Assembly: GCA_046349615.1 (NCBI GenBank)
Contig: JAXMBZ010000008.1
Span: forward strand, 62,001-126,000
Source of the DNA: JADJNY01 sp046349615
GTDB lineage: Bacteria; Planctomycetota; UBA1135; GCA-002686595
Reading direction: 5' to 3'
Length of the DNA stretch: 64,000 nt
Shown: positions 53,557 to 62,894 of the stretch, piece after piece
How the letters are laid out: every line of letters begins with the position of its first letter
How positions within the stretch are numbered: the first letter of the stretch is position 1
The notes under the pieces: model-generated
What the model saw: the letters and a program-made list of their open reading frames with translations, nothing else
Told to the model about the DNA's origin: nothing
The model's database searches: none
Made by a program: the position numbers and the translations under genes

Positions 53557-53940
53557 CTACGTCCGCACCTCCGACGACAGCGCGAGCGTGTTCCCCTCGC
53601 TGTCCGTGAAGAACGCCATCCACAGCTCGTGGTCGGGCAGCTTCGCGACGAGCACGGGCTCGGAGCGGAACACCACGCCGCGGCCGGCGAGTCGTGCGTG
53701 GGCGGCGCGGATGTCCTGCACCGCGAAGTAGAGGATCGACGACGGGTGGTCGAACTCCTTCTTCTCCGGCAGCGCGAGCATCACGCGCGTGCCGCCGACG
53801 TCGAAGAACGCCATGTGGTTCGGCACTTCGAAGAGGAAGCGCAGACCGAGTACGTCGCGCCAGAACGCGATCGCGCGCGGGAGCTCGCGAGCGTTGACGG
53901 CGATCTGCGCGATGCGAGTGAGGGCGGCGGGGTCGGTCAT
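53557..53940 (-). CDS. VOC family (glyoxalase-like) protein
   Basis: A 127-residue vicinal-oxygen-chelate protein with the pattern IAQIAVNARELPRAIAFWRDVLGLRFLFEVP at the start and ELWMAFFTDSEGNTLALSSEV at the end. The metal site is unclear: the usual first His is replaced by Gln (IAQIAV), and the usual terminal Glu position is Ala-Leu. It may bind a small hydrophobic ligand instead of catalysing. The start ATG at 53940 is chosen by family alignment. It stands alone on the minus strand after the repeat array. Confidence 0.82.
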   Translation of the reverse strand: MTDPAALTRIAQIAVNARELPRAIAFWRDVLGLRFLFEVPNHMAFFDVGGTRVMLALPEKKEFDHPSSILYFAVQDIRAAHARLAGRGVVFRSEPVLVAKLPDHELWMAFFTDSEGNTLALSSEVRT

Positions 53941-54139
53941 GTGGGCTCGGAACGAGGGGGGCGCGCCGTGTTCGTCAGGCCTGCAGCCTACTCGATGCGC
54001 GGCTCGACCGTCGCGCCGGATTCTCGCGGGCGGGCGGCGCGCGGACTCACGCGCGGTTCGCGGAAGGGACGCGTCGAGCTCGGTCGGGCGCGCGCGCGTC
54101 GCCCGCTCGCGAACCACCGCGCGGCTCAGAACAGGCGCG

Positions 54140-54598
54140 TCACGCGATCGAGAACAACGTCACCCGCGTCGCGTCGACGCGGCTCAAGCTCTCGCGCAGC
54201 GCGCGGATCGCGCTCCACATCTTCGCGCCGGCTCCGGGCTCGTCGGACTCGTTGAAGTCCGCGTAGAACTCCTGCAGCTCGTCCTTCTCGATCTTCGCCG
54301 GGTCGAGCGCGTCGTAGTGCGCCGCGCGATGGTCCTGCGTCAGCACGAAGCACGAGCCGCCGGTCGCTTCGGAGAGACGCGCGGCGAGCTCGTCGTGGTC
54401 GGACGAGCTCACGTTGATCTCGTGGACCTCGTCGAGGTACGCGAACACGGGGCCGTAGATCCCGCCGTCGCCCGCGAACTGCGCGGCGGTCCTGCCTTCC
54501 TGCTTCAAGAACGCGGCCAGCGTGCCGGCTTCCGCCGCCGCGGCCGCGGCTTCGAGGCGATCGATCGGGAGCAACGTGAAGGTGACGACGGCGGTCAT
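54140..54598 (-). CDS. Hypothetical acidic protein
   Basis: A 152-residue cytoplasmic protein with no recognised family. It begins MTAVVTFTLLPIDRLEAAAAAAE, a strand followed by an alanine-rich helix, then carries acidic stretches (YLDEVHEINVSSSDHDELAARL) and YDALDPAKIEKDELQEFYADFNESDE, which loosely recalls DUF1877-like small proteins that monitor a substrate. No signal peptide or catalytic motif is visible. It is 210 bp upstream of the thioredoxin-NHL gene's stop, on the same strand, with no sign of coupling. Confidence 0.65.
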   Translation of the reverse strand: MTAVVTFTLLPIDRLEAAAAAAEAGTLAAFLKQEGRTAAQFAGDGGIYGPVFAYLDEVHEINVSSSDHDELAARLSEATGGSCFVLTQDHRAAHYDALDPAKIEKDELQEFYADFNESDEPGAGAKMWSAIRALRESLSRVDATRVTLFSIA

Positions 54599-54808
54599 GG
54601 CTTTGGGCGCGGAGCGGTCGGACGAGTTCGGGGCCGACGAGTCTGACGCGCGCGTCGCGCGGCGCAATCGTGCGCTCCACGACGCGCGAAATCGGACCGC
54701 GGCCCGCGCCGAGGGAGCTCCTCAGGCGAAACGCGCGGCGTCGTGCGCGCAAGAGCCCGGGGAAACGCGCGGCAGAGCTCCATGCGCTCTCTGCGCTCCT
54801 CGCCCCGC

Positions 54809-56296
54809 TCACCCGAGCTCGATCGTGTCCACCGTGAGCCGCCGCACGTCGACGACGCGCAGCGCGTGGTTGTCCGTGTCGGCGACGAACACGAGGTGGT
54901 TGCGCACGGCGACGCCCTCCGGGTTCGCGAAGCGCGCGCTGCCGACCGAGCCGTCCTCGTGACCGCGTTCGCCCGTGCCCGCGAGCGTGCGCACCTCGCG
55001 CGTCGTCGGGTCGAGGCGCTTGAGCTTGTGGTTGTAGCTGTCCGCGACGTGGAGGAGCCCGTCGAACGCGAGGCCCATCGGATGCTGGAGCAGCACGGCC
55101 TCGCCGACGCCGTCCGCGTCGCCCCAGTCGCGCAGTCCGCGCCCGACGAGCGTGCGCACCGTCGGCCTTCCGACGAGGTCGATCGCGCGGATCGCGCTCG
55201 CCTCCGCGTCGACCACGAAGAGCTGCCGTCCGTCGCTCGCGAGGTCGCACGGCTGGTTGAACGACGCCTGCGGCGCGAACCCGTCGATCAGCGCTTCGCG
55301 CCCGTTGCCCGCGAGGCGGTGGAGCACGCGCTCGTCCTCGAGCGCCCACACCTGGTGGCTGCCCGCCATCGCGACGTAGAGGTTCGGCCGCTCGACGAGC
55401 AGCGCCCACGGTGAGCGGAGCGCGGTCTCGCCCGGCGGCGCCGCGACGCGCGGGCGATGGTCGGCCTTCGCGCCGGTGCCCGCGATCGTGCGCACGTCGC
55501 CGAGCTCGAGGTCGATCGCGCGCACGGCGTGGTTGCCGGTGTCGGCGACGTAGAGCGTGCGTCCGCGGCGGGCGAGCCCGCGCGGCGAACGGAAGCGCGC
55601 GTCCTCGCCGCTCGCGTCGTGCCAACCGTCGCCGCCGCCGCCGAACACGCGCACGATCCGCGCGTGCTTCCGCGCGTGCTCGTACTCGAGCTGGAGCACG
55701 CGGTGGTGCCCCGTGTCGGAGACGAAGAGCGTCGTCTCGGACGCGACGAGGAGCTTCGACGGATGGTCGAGCACACGGTCCGGCTCGCGCGCGCTCTCGG
55801 GCACGAAGGGGAGCGGCTCGTACACGAGCTCGCCCGCCCTCGCGCGTTCGTGGATCAGGCGCTCGAGCATCGGCGCGAGCTCGTCGGCGTCGAGCTCGCC
55901 CTCGAGCGCGCCGAGCATGCGGCCCGCGGGATCGATCAGCACGAGCGTCGGCCACGCGCGGATCGCGTACGCGGTCCAGAGTTCGCGCCGCGCATCGTTG
56001 ACGACCGGGTGCTCGACGCCGAGGCGCAGGAGCGCGGCGCGGACCTCGCGGCTCTCGCGCTCGCGGTCGAACTTGCCGGTGTGGACGCCGACGACGACGA
56101 GCTCCTCGGAGAAGCGGCGCGCGAGCTTCGCGAGCGGCGCGAGGTCGTGGAGACAGTTCACGCAGCCGTACGTCCAGAAGTCGAGCAGCACGAACTTCCC
56201 GCGCAGGTCGGCGAGTGCGAGCGGCCCGCGCGCGTTGAACCAGTCGAGGTCGGCGGGGAAGTCGGGCGCGCGGAGGTTCTCGTCGAACGGGGGCAT
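54809..56296 (-). CDS. Thioredoxin-like domain with NHL beta-propeller (NHLRC2-like)
   Basis: A 495-residue protein with two parts. Residues about 10-150 are a thioredoxin-like fold with the active-site motif FWTYGCVNCLHDLAPL (CVNC) and the cis-proline in AWPTLVLIDPAG. Residues about 165-495 are six or so NHL repeats, for example LFVSDTGHHRVLQLEY, LYVADTGNHAVRAIDLELGDVRTIAG, LLHVADSYNHKLKRLDP and LVFVADTDNHALRVVDV. This is the layout of NHLRC2 and related bacterial proteins. No signal peptide is evident, so it may be cytoplasmic. Redox activity on partner proteins is inferred. Unlike the selenoprotein it keeps both cysteines. Confidence 0.92.
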   Translation of the reverse strand: MPPFDENLRAPDFPADLDWFNARGPLALADLRGKFVLLDFWTYGCVNCLHDLAPLAKLARRFSEELVVVGVHTGKFDRERESREVRAALLRLGVEHPVVNDARRELWTAYAIRAWPTLVLIDPAGRMLGALEGELDADELAPMLERLIHERARAGELVYEPLPFVPESAREPDRVLDHPSKLLVASETTLFVSDTGHHRVLQLEYEHARKHARIVRVFGGGGDGWHDASGEDARFRSPRGLARRGRTLYVADTGNHAVRAIDLELGDVRTIAGTGAKADHRPRVAAPPGETALRSPWALLVERPNLYVAMAGSHQVWALEDERVLHRLAGNGREALIDGFAPQASFNQPCDLASDGRQLFVVDAEASAIRAIDLVGRPTVRTLVGRGLRDWGDADGVGEAVLLQHPMGLAFDGLLHVADSYNHKLKRLDPTTREVRTLAGTGERGHEDGSVGSARFANPEGVAVRNHLVFVADTDNHALRVVDVRRLTVDTIELG

Positions 56297-56504
56297 GCGG
56301 CGGTGCGGGGCGGGGACGGTAGCGGACGGAGCGTGCGGTCGCTCGGAGGGCGGGGGAGACGAGCTCCGGCGCGGCGGGACGAACTCGTTCGCGGCGGAGC
56401 GCGCCCGCAGGCGACGGGCGCGGTGCTCCTCCTGTCGTCGAACAACGGATGCGAACCTCCGCGGAAAGTCGGGTCCGCGTCAAGCCGCGGTGCACCGGCC
56501 GACG

Positions 56505-58748
56505 ATGCCACGGGACATGCAGATCTCGAATGGTTCTCGGCGCGTGCAACGTCCCTCGACGAACGGAAATCTCTTCGCGGGGGGCCGCCTCGCCCGGCCG
56601 AGCGGCCGGAGCGCGCTCGCCGCGGGCGCACTGCTCGCGCTCGCGATGGGCGCGCGGCCCGCGCTCGTGTTCGCGGGCGACGCATCGACGGCCGACTGCT
56701 TCACGACGCTGGGTTCGTCGGCGAACCGCGGGACGTCGCAGGTGCTCGTCGTGCGCGACGGCTGGTCGCGGACGTACCTGCGCCTCGGACTCTCGAGCCT
56801 GCCGCCCGGGACCGTCGGCGCCGACGTGAGCAAGGCGACGTTGCGGTTCTGGGTCGAGAGCACGATCCACTCGGGCACGTTCGACGTCGTGCAGGTGACG
56901 GCGCCGTGGTCGGAGAGCGGGCTCACGGGGATGAACGAGCCCGCGCTCGGCGCGACGATCGCGAGCGGAGTTGCGATCACGACGCTGAGCTCGCAGTCGT
57001 TCGTCGACGTCGACGTGACGACGCTCGTGCAGAGCTGGCTCGACGGCGCACCGAACCACGGGCTGTGCCTCGTCGGCGCGAACGGCGCGCACTTCCGGCT
57101 CGACAGCAAGGAGAACGCGAAGACGTCGCATCCCGCGACGCTCGAGGTGTTCCTCGTCGGCGGCGGTTCGACGCTGCAGGGTCCGATCGGGCCGCAGGGT
57201 CCCGCGGGTCCGGCCGGTGCGGACGGCGCGGCCGGGCCGAGCGGCCCGCAAGGTCCGGCGGGCTCGGACGGCGCGGCGGGCCCCGCAGGTCCGATGGGGC
57301 CGATGGGGCCGATGGGCGCGAGCGGGCCGGCCGGGCCGATCGGAGCGACGGGAGCGCAAGGTCCCGCGGGAGCGGACGGTGCGATCGGCCCGATGGGCCC
57401 CGCCGGTCCCGCGGGTGCGGACGGGATTCGCGGACCTCAAGGGGTTCCCGGCCCGGCGGGCGTCGACGGCGCGGTGGGTCCGATGGGTCCCGCCGGTCCG
57501 CAAGGTCCGATCGGTCTGACCGGCGCCGACGGCGCGACGGGTCCGATGGGGCCGCAGGGTCCCGCGGGTCCGATCGGCGCGACGGGAGCACAGGGTCCCG
57601 CGGGTGCCGACGGCGCGACGGGCCCGATGGGGCCCGCCGGTCCGCAAGGTCCGATCGGTCTCACCGGCGCCGACGGCGCGGTCGGTCCGATGGGGCCGCA
57701 AGGTCCCGCGGGTCCGATCGGCGCGACGGGAGCACAGGGTCCCGCGGGCGCCGACGGCGCGATGGGCCCGATGGGGCCCGCCGGTCCGCAAGGTCCGATC
57801 GGTCTGACCGGCGCCGACGGCGCGGTCGGTCCGATGGGGCCGCAGGGTCCCGCGGGTCCGATCGGCGCGACGGGAGCACAGGGTCCCGCGGGTGCCGACG
57901 GCGCGATGGGCCCGATGGGTCCCGCCGGCCCGCAAGGTCCGATCGGTCTCACCGGCGCCGACGGCGCGGTCGGTCCGATGGGGCCGCAGGGTCCCGCGGG
58001 TCCGATCGGCGCGACGGGAGCACAGGGTCCCGCGGGTGCCGACGGGTCGACGGGCCCGATGGGGCCCGCCGGTCCGCAAGGTCCGATCGGTCTCACCGGC
58101 GCGGCCGGCCCCGCCGGTCCTCAAGGTCCTCAAGGTCCGATCGGTCCGGCGGGTGCGACCGGTCCGCAGGGATCGCAGGGTCCGATCGGTCCGACCGGCG
58201 CGACCGGAGCTGCGGGGCCGCAAGGCGCTCCAGGTCCGCAGGGTCCGCAGGGCCCGGCGGGTACCGACGGCTCGTGGACGTTCCTCGGGAGCGCCGTGCT
58301 CGCCGCGAACGCGACCGAGCTCACGATCAGCGGGCTCCCGAACCGGCCTTCGCTGCGCATCGAGGTCCGCATCGCCGGCTACTCCGCGGCGAGCAACGCG
58401 CGCCTGCGCTTCAACGGCGACGCGGCGAACGACTACGCCTACTCGGCGGTCAACAACGGCAGCTCTCCGACGACGGGCACGTCGCAAGCGGGGATCCGCA
58501 TCGCGGAGGCGAACTACACGGGCCCGAGCTACTTCACCGCGACGATCCGCAACGTCGCCTCGCAGTCGAAGATGGTCGTGATCGAAGGTCTCGTCGGCAG
58601 CGAATCGGCGCTCACCGTTCCGACGACGACGGACGTCCGTGGACTCTGGGCGGACACGACGAACGCGATCTCGAGCATCACGGTCAACTCCGGCGGTGCG
58701 GTCACGCTCCTCGCCGGTACCGAGATCCGAGTGTGGGGGAGCCTCTGA
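56505..58748 (+). CDS. Secreted collagen-like protein with DNRLRE-type domain
   Basis: A 747-residue exported protein. After a basic leader and hydrophobic segment (about 36-58, signal or anchor), residues about 60-215 match a DNRLRE-type beta domain (TYLRLGLSSLPPGTVGADVS, ATLRFWVESTIHSGTFDVVQV, VDVDVTTLVQSWLDG). Residues about 226-586 are about 120 collagen Gly-X-Y triplets (GPIGPQGPAGPAGADG...). A C-terminal beta-rich region (about 590-747) ends with VWGSL and may trimerise the triple helix. The Gly-X-Y block contains 48-residue direct repeats at the DNA level. A shorter start at 56517 is possible. It probably forms an extracellular fibre or adhesin. Confidence 0.88.
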   Translation: MPRDMQISNGSRRVQRPSTNGNLFAGGRLARPSGRSALAAGALLALAMGARPALVFAGDASTADCFTTLGSSANRGTSQVLVVRDGWSRTYLRLGLSSLPPGTVGADVSKATLRFWVESTIHSGTFDVVQVTAPWSESGLTGMNEPALGATIASGVAITTLSSQSFVDVDVTTLVQSWLDGAPNHGLCLVGANGAHFRLDSKENAKTSHPATLEVFLVGGGSTLQGPIGPQGPAGPAGADGAAGPSGPQGPAGSDGAAGPAGPMGPMGPMGASGPAGPIGATGAQGPAGADGAIGPMGPAGPAGADGIRGPQGVPGPAGVDGAVGPMGPAGPQGPIGLTGADGATGPMGPQGPAGPIGATGAQGPAGADGATGPMGPAGPQGPIGLTGADGAVGPMGPQGPAGPIGATGAQGPAGADGAMGPMGPAGPQGPIGLTGADGAVGPMGPQGPAGPIGATGAQGPAGADGAMGPMGPAGPQGPIGLTGADGAVGPMGPQGPAGPIGATGAQGPAGADGSTGPMGPAGPQGPIGLTGAAGPAGPQGPQGPIGPAGATGPQGSQGPIGPTGATGAAGPQGAPGPQGPQGPAGTDGSWTFLGSAVLAANATELTISGLPNRPSLRIEVRIAGYSAASNARLRFNGDAANDYAYSAVNNGSSPTTGTSQAGIRIAEANYTGPSYFTATIRNVASQSKMVVIEGLVGSESALTVPTTTDVRGLWADTTNAISSITVNSGGAVTLLAGTEIRVWGSL
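57504..58090. repeat. 144-bp repeats inside the collagen-like gene
   Basis: The word GGTCCGATCGGTCT recurs at 57504, 57648, 57792, 57936 and 58080, a period of 144 bp or 48 residues (GPIGLTGADGA..GPM). Four full units are nearly identical at DNA level, more than protein conservation needs, so they arose by recent tandem duplication and may vary in number between strains. Confidence 0.9.
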
Positions 58749-58755
58749 TCCACGC

Positions 58756-60201
58756 ATGCGTCCGTCGAGTCGACTCGCAGCCCGCGCGCGCGCCGTGCGC
58801 ACGCGGTTCGTGCTCGGCGGAGCGCTGCTCCTCCTCGCGAGCGTCGCCGCGGTCGTCTTCCTGAACGCGCGCGAGCCTTCGAAGCCGACGAGCGTCGTGG
58901 TCGCTCCGCGTGAGCACGCGGAGCACGTCGACGACGGCGCGCCGGAGCCGTCGTTCGCACGTGCGACGCGTTCGCACGTCGAGGAAATCGCTGCGGAGCA
59001 CGCGGCCTCCGTCGATCACGCCGCGCACGCGGCGGAGCGCGTCCTCGTCGCGCGCGGACGCGTCACCTTCGCGGGGAGCGCGCTCGCGGGCGCGCTCGAC
59101 GTGCTGCTCCACGACGCGGACGGGCGCGTGCTCGACGTCGCTGCGACGGACGCGCGCGGCGCCTTCGAGCTCCGCGCGGCGTCTCCGCTCGAAACCGGCT
59201 GGTCCGTGCGCACCGACGACGTGCTCGTCGCCGCCGACGGCGCGCGCCGCGCGCTCGCGCCCGATGCGACGACGGAGCTCGCGGAGCACGCGCTCGACGA
59301 CGCGCCCGTCGTGTTGGAGCTCGACGTGCGCGCTCCGATCGAGCTCTCCGGCCGCGTCGTCGACGCGGAGACGGGCGCGCCGATCGATGCGGCCTCCGTG
59401 TGCGCGCGCACGGATCGCACGGGATTCGAAGCGCTCGAGCTCTCGACGCGCACGGGCGTGGACGGCCGGTATCGACTCGCGCTCGAAGGGCTGCCGGCGC
59501 GCGGGCTCCTCGTCGAGGTGCGCGCGGAGGGGCGACGCCCGCGCGTCCTCGGGCCGATCGAGGCGGCGGAGCCGGAGCGCGCGCTCGTCGACCGGCGCTC
59601 GACGAGCGGCGTGCACGTGCTCGACGTCGAACTCGCACGGCCGCTCGCGTGGCGCGGCACCGTCGTCTCCGCGCGCGACGGGCGCGCCGTGCGCGGCGCG
59701 ATCGTCACGATCGGGAGCGGGCTCGAACGGCTCGACGCGGCGCCGAGCGTCGACTCGGTCGACGACGACGGTCGCTTCGAGTTCGCCGCGGACGACGTGC
59801 CCGTCGAGGGCGCGTGGCTGCACGCGACCGCGCCCGGCTTCGCGCCGGTGGTGCTCCGCGCGCCGCAGGCCGGCGCCGAGTTGCGCATCGCGCTCGAGCC
59901 GCCGATCGTGCTCTCGGGCTCGGTGCGCGCGCGCGGTTCGGACACGCCGATCGCAGGAGCGACCGTGCACGTCGCGTTCGAAGGCGACGCGGAGCGCGGG
60001 GGAGGCACGCTCGCCGACGAGGTGCGCACGAGCGCGGACGGCGCGTTCGAGCTCGTGCTCGAGTCGGCGCCGTTCGACGCCGCGCGCATCGAGGTCGAGG
60101 GGCCGGAGCACGCGGCGTTCGTCGCACGGCTCGCCGACCTCGTCGAGCTCGACGCGGGCCGGCGCGCGTTCGTGCGCGTCGAGCTCTCCGCGTCGCGGTG
60201 A
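58756..60201 (+). CDS. Membrane-anchored carboxypeptidase-regulatory-like protein
   Basis: A 481-residue protein beginning 7 bp after the collagen gene stop, so very likely in the same operon. An N-terminal membrane anchor (about 18-36, FVLGGALLLLASVAAVVFL) is followed by a His/Glu-rich linker and three or four carboxypeptidase-regulatory-like beta domains (RGRVTFAGSALAGALDVLLHD, LSGRVVDAETGAPIDAASV, WRGTVVSARDGRAVRGAIV, LSGSVRARGSDTPIAGATV). It resembles the extracytoplasmic part of the sigma fusion but has no sigma part. It may hold the collagen-like protein at the surface (inference). Confidence 0.84.
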   Translation: MRPSSRLAARARAVRTRFVLGGALLLLASVAAVVFLNAREPSKPTSVVVAPREHAEHVDDGAPEPSFARATRSHVEEIAAEHAASVDHAAHAAERVLVARGRVTFAGSALAGALDVLLHDADGRVLDVAATDARGAFELRAASPLETGWSVRTDDVLVAADGARRALAPDATTELAEHALDDAPVVLELDVRAPIELSGRVVDAETGAPIDAASVCARTDRTGFEALELSTRTGVDGRYRLALEGLPARGLLVEVRAEGRRPRVLGPIEAAEPERALVDRRSTSGVHVLDVELARPLAWRGTVVSARDGRAVRGAIVTIGSGLERLDAAPSVDSVDDDGRFEFAADDVPVEGAWLHATAPGFAPVVLRAPQAGAELRIALEPPIVLSGSVRARGSDTPIAGATVHVAFEGDAERGGGTLADEVRTSADGAFELVLESAPFDAARIEVEGPEHAAFVARLADLVELDAGRRAFVRVELSASR

Positions 60202-60302
60202 CACGCGCTCGCGCGGCGTGCCTGTGTTCCGCGTCGACGCGTTCCTCGGAGCGCTCTCCGGGTCGCTTCGACACGTGCACGCGCTCGCTTCGGTGGGCCG
60301 GG

Positions 60303-61868
60303 TCAGGCGCGGAGTTCGGCCGCGGCCTGGACGAGCGCGGCGAGCTTCGCCTCCGCGACCTCGGCGGAGGCGACCGGGTTGTCCGCGAAGGTCGCGAAGC
60401 CGCAGTCGGGAACGACGAGGACGCGGTCGCGCCCGAGCACGTCGATGGCGCGCCGCAGGTGGGCCGTGATCGCGTCGACGGACTCGACGTCGGCGTGCTT
60501 CTGGTTCACGGCGCCGACGCCGACGCGCTTGTCGCTGGGGAGCGCGCGCAGGACGTCGAGCTCGCCCGCGCGCGGCGTGCAGAGCTCGAGCAGGCACGCG
60601 CCGACCTTCACGCGCGAGAGGTAGTCGAGGAGCGGCCGGTAGTCGCCGCGCAGCGCCGCGCGCTCGTCGGGCGTCCAGTTGCCGCGGCAGACGTGCACCG
60701 CGACGCGCTCGCGCGGAACGTCCGCGACGACGGCGTCGAGCAGCTCGCGCGCGAAGCCGAGCTCGCTCTCCGCGCCGCCGCGAGCCGACAACGCGCCGCA
60801 CATGAAGCTCGTGCCGTGCTTCTCGCCGCCGAAGACGACCTCGGTGAGCACGGGCTCGTCGAACTGCACGAGCGCGGCGCCGCTCGCGAGCAGGTCGAAG
60901 AGCTCCTCGCGCAGGACGCTGACGACGTCCTTCGCGAGCTCCTCGCGCGTCGCGTACGTCTTCTCGGAAAGGCACTCGAGGAAGAGCACGCGCGTCAGCA
61001 GGTACGGTCCCGGCAGCGCGACCTTGATCGGTTTGCGCGTCGCGCCGCGCGCGAAATCGAGCTCGTGCCGCGCGATCGGTCGCGCGCGGCGGATCCGTCC
61101 GAGGATCGCGGGGTGCCGCACGTGCTCCGCGGGCACGTCGAGGCGCGCGAACTCCGCGGCGAGCTTCTCGGGCTCCTCGACCATCGGCAGGAGGTCGGTC
61201 AACGGCACGAGCTGGCAGTTCTCGAGGCGCGAACCGACGAAGCTGACGTACGAGTCGCGCCGTTGCTCGCCGTCGGAGACGAGCTGCACGCCCGCGCGCT
61301 CCTGCGCGGCGAGCGCGAGGCGCACCGCGTCGTCGGCGGCCGAGTGGAACTCGGCCTCGCTCGCGCGGCCTTCGAGGAACTCGTGCAGCGCGCGCACGAG
61401 CCAGCGCGGCCGCGGCCAGCTCCCGATCCCCATCACGGAGAGCGGCGCGATCGGCGCGACGGGCGCGATCGAGCGCGCGGGCGGCGCGATCGAGGCGGTC
61501 GTGCTCGACGAGCTCGCCGCGTCGGCCGCCGCGCTCGCGTTCGACGCTGCGTTCACCGTCGACGTCGGACGCTCCGGGACGCCGGCAACCGCACGCTCCG
61601 CGAGCGCGCCCTTGCACACGAGGAAGCTGCGCGCCGTCCCGTGCTTCGTCCACGAGACGAGCTCGTTCCCCGTCATGCGGCACCACGCGGGGAGGTCGAC
61701 GTCGACGGAGGTCTCCGTCGAGCGCACCTCGAGCAATCCGCCGCGCGCGAGGGGATCGATCGCGCGGCGGATCAGGAGCAGGAGCCCGCCCCCGCAGTCC
61801 AGGTCCCCGCCGTCGATCGCGGCGTCGGCGGCGAGCGCGTGACGTTCGACGGGGGCGAGCTCGCTCAT
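60303..61868 (-). CDS. TusA domain fused to a core methionine-synthase (MetE C-terminal-like) domain
   Basis: A 521-residue fusion. Residues about 8-88 are a TusA-type sulfur-carrier domain with the expected cysteine C25 (DGGDLDCGGGLLLLIRRAI; Gly follows Cys instead of the usual Pro) and the DLPAWCRMTGNELV segment. An Ala/Ser/Pro-rich linker (about 100-143) leads to a MetE C-terminal-like barrel (about 146-521) with SVMGIGSWPRPRWLV, QLVSDGEQRRDSYV and candidate zinc ligands His392 and Cys394 (VHVCRGN), Glu428 (LLELC) and Cys489 (PDCGF). The MetE N-terminal half is absent, as in core-MetE enzymes that use other methyl donors. It may move sulfur or a methyl group between a thiol substrate and TusA. 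It starts 1 nt after the DsrE-like gene stop. Confidence 0.85.
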   Translation of the reverse strand: MSELAPVERHALAADAAIDGGDLDCGGGLLLLIRRAIDPLARGGLLEVRSTETSVDVDLPAWCRMTGNELVSWTKHGTARSFLVCKGALAERAVAGVPERPTSTVNAASNASAAADAASSSSTTASIAPPARSIAPVAPIAPLSVMGIGSWPRPRWLVRALHEFLEGRASEAEFHSAADDAVRLALAAQERAGVQLVSDGEQRRDSYVSFVGSRLENCQLVPLTDLLPMVEEPEKLAAEFARLDVPAEHVRHPAILGRIRRARPIARHELDFARGATRKPIKVALPGPYLLTRVLFLECLSEKTYATREELAKDVVSVLREELFDLLASGAALVQFDEPVLTEVVFGGEKHGTSFMCGALSARGGAESELGFARELLDAVVADVPRERVAVHVCRGNWTPDERAALRGDYRPLLDYLSRVKVGACLLELCTPRAGELDVLRALPSDKRVGVGAVNQKHADVESVDAITAHLRRAIDVLGRDRVLVVPDCGFATFADNPVASAEVAEAKLAALVQAAAELRA

Positions 61869-61869
61869 C

Positions 61870-62232
61870 TCAGTAGCTCACGCAGGGCGCGCCGCCGGAG
61901 AGGAACTCGACGAGCTTCGCTCCGCCGACGATCGCAGCGCCGGGGACGAGCTTCGCTTCGTCGAGCTTGCGCTTCTTGAAGCACGGCGAGCACACGTAGA
62001 TCGTGCCGCCGCCCTTCACGAAGTCGCCCATGAGCTCCTTGAGCGGCTTGAAGCCCTCTTCCGCGATGTCGTCGGCGTAGCCCTGCTGCGCGAGGCGCAC
62101 GCCTTCGATGCTCAGGAACACGAGCGTCTCCTTGTCGCTCGCCACCGCCGCGTTCGCGACGACGAAGGCGACCGTCGCCTTGTCCGTGTCGTTCTTGCCG
62201 CAGGTCAAGCTCACACAGAATCGTCCAGCCAT
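61870..62232 (-). CDS. DsrE family protein
   Basis: A 120-residue DsrE/F-like protein, a family that carries or relays sulfane sulfur. It has the core pattern CVSLTCGKNDTDKATVAF, KETLVFLSIEGVRLA, GTIYVCSPCFKKRKL (C81 and C84, candidate active cysteines) and GGAKLVEFLSGGAPC. The ribosome-binding site GAGGAG lies 8 nt before the ATG. It is immediately upstream of the TusA-MetE fusion (1-nt gap), so the two are coupled. DsrE and TusA partners commonly exchange persulfides, which supports one pathway. Confidence 0.88.
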   Translation of the reverse strand: MAGRFCVSLTCGKNDTDKATVAFVVANAAVASDKETLVFLSIEGVRLAQQGYADDIAEEGFKPLKELMGDFVKGGGTIYVCSPCFKKRKLDEAKLVPGAAIVGGAKLVEFLSGGAPCVSY

Positions 62233-62894
62233 GTCCGTTCTCCTCGTGCATGCGCGTCGTTCGAGCGAAGGAAACCCGGGTCGCGACGCGCGCGCATCGC
62301 GACCCGGTCTGCGGCGTTTCGGACGCCGCCCGCTCCCTCCCTCGGAGGCGTGATCCCGGCGCGAGCCGCGTGCTGCGGGCTCGGGCCGGCGTTCGTTCGC
62401 GCGGCGATGCGAGTCCCTCGGGCTCGCGCGTGGAGGACGTGCGCGTCCGCGGCGGCAGCCGCGCCGCTCGCGACGTACGATCCGCCGGAGCGCGCGCGCG
62501 GTGCGGCGCGGAAACGGCGGCGTGTGTCGAGTGGACGGGGCATGCTCCTCCTCGGATCGGAACGGTGCTCTCGCGGAGCCGACCGCGCGCGCGCCGAGTC
62601 GGCCGCACGCGTCACGAGAGGAGGGAGCAGGATCGTCGGCGCGCTGGAGCGCGTTCAGGCGATCACGGACCCGACCGGTCCCGTGCGAAGCGTGCGAGTC
62701 GCTCCTCGCCGCGTCGCGTCGATCGGCCTTCAGCCGAACGGGACCTTGTGGATCGCCCAGGCGAACATGCGCGTGAGCCTAGCCCGCTCCGCGAAACGCG
62801 TCAAAGCCGCGTGCGGTGCTCGCGCGCGTCGACGAGCGGTGGTTTTCGCGCAGGAGCCTGCGCACGACGCGACACGCCGCGCGCACGTGCGGCG
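62233..62894. other. Intergenic region without a supported gene
   Basis: About 660 bp between two minus-strand units. High-GC open frames cross it on both strands, but none shows a ribosome-binding site, family motif or neighbour overlap. It should contain the promoter of the DsrE/TusA-MetE pair, including the GAGGAG site at 62240-62246. I see no clear hairpin or repeat. Confidence 0.45.

Noticed and set aside
51890..54255. Plus-strand open frames of 613 and 678 residues through the repeat array
   Set aside because: Two frames are open at once, there is no ribosome-binding site, and the 149-bp units shift the frame between repeats. This is not the pattern of a repeat protein.
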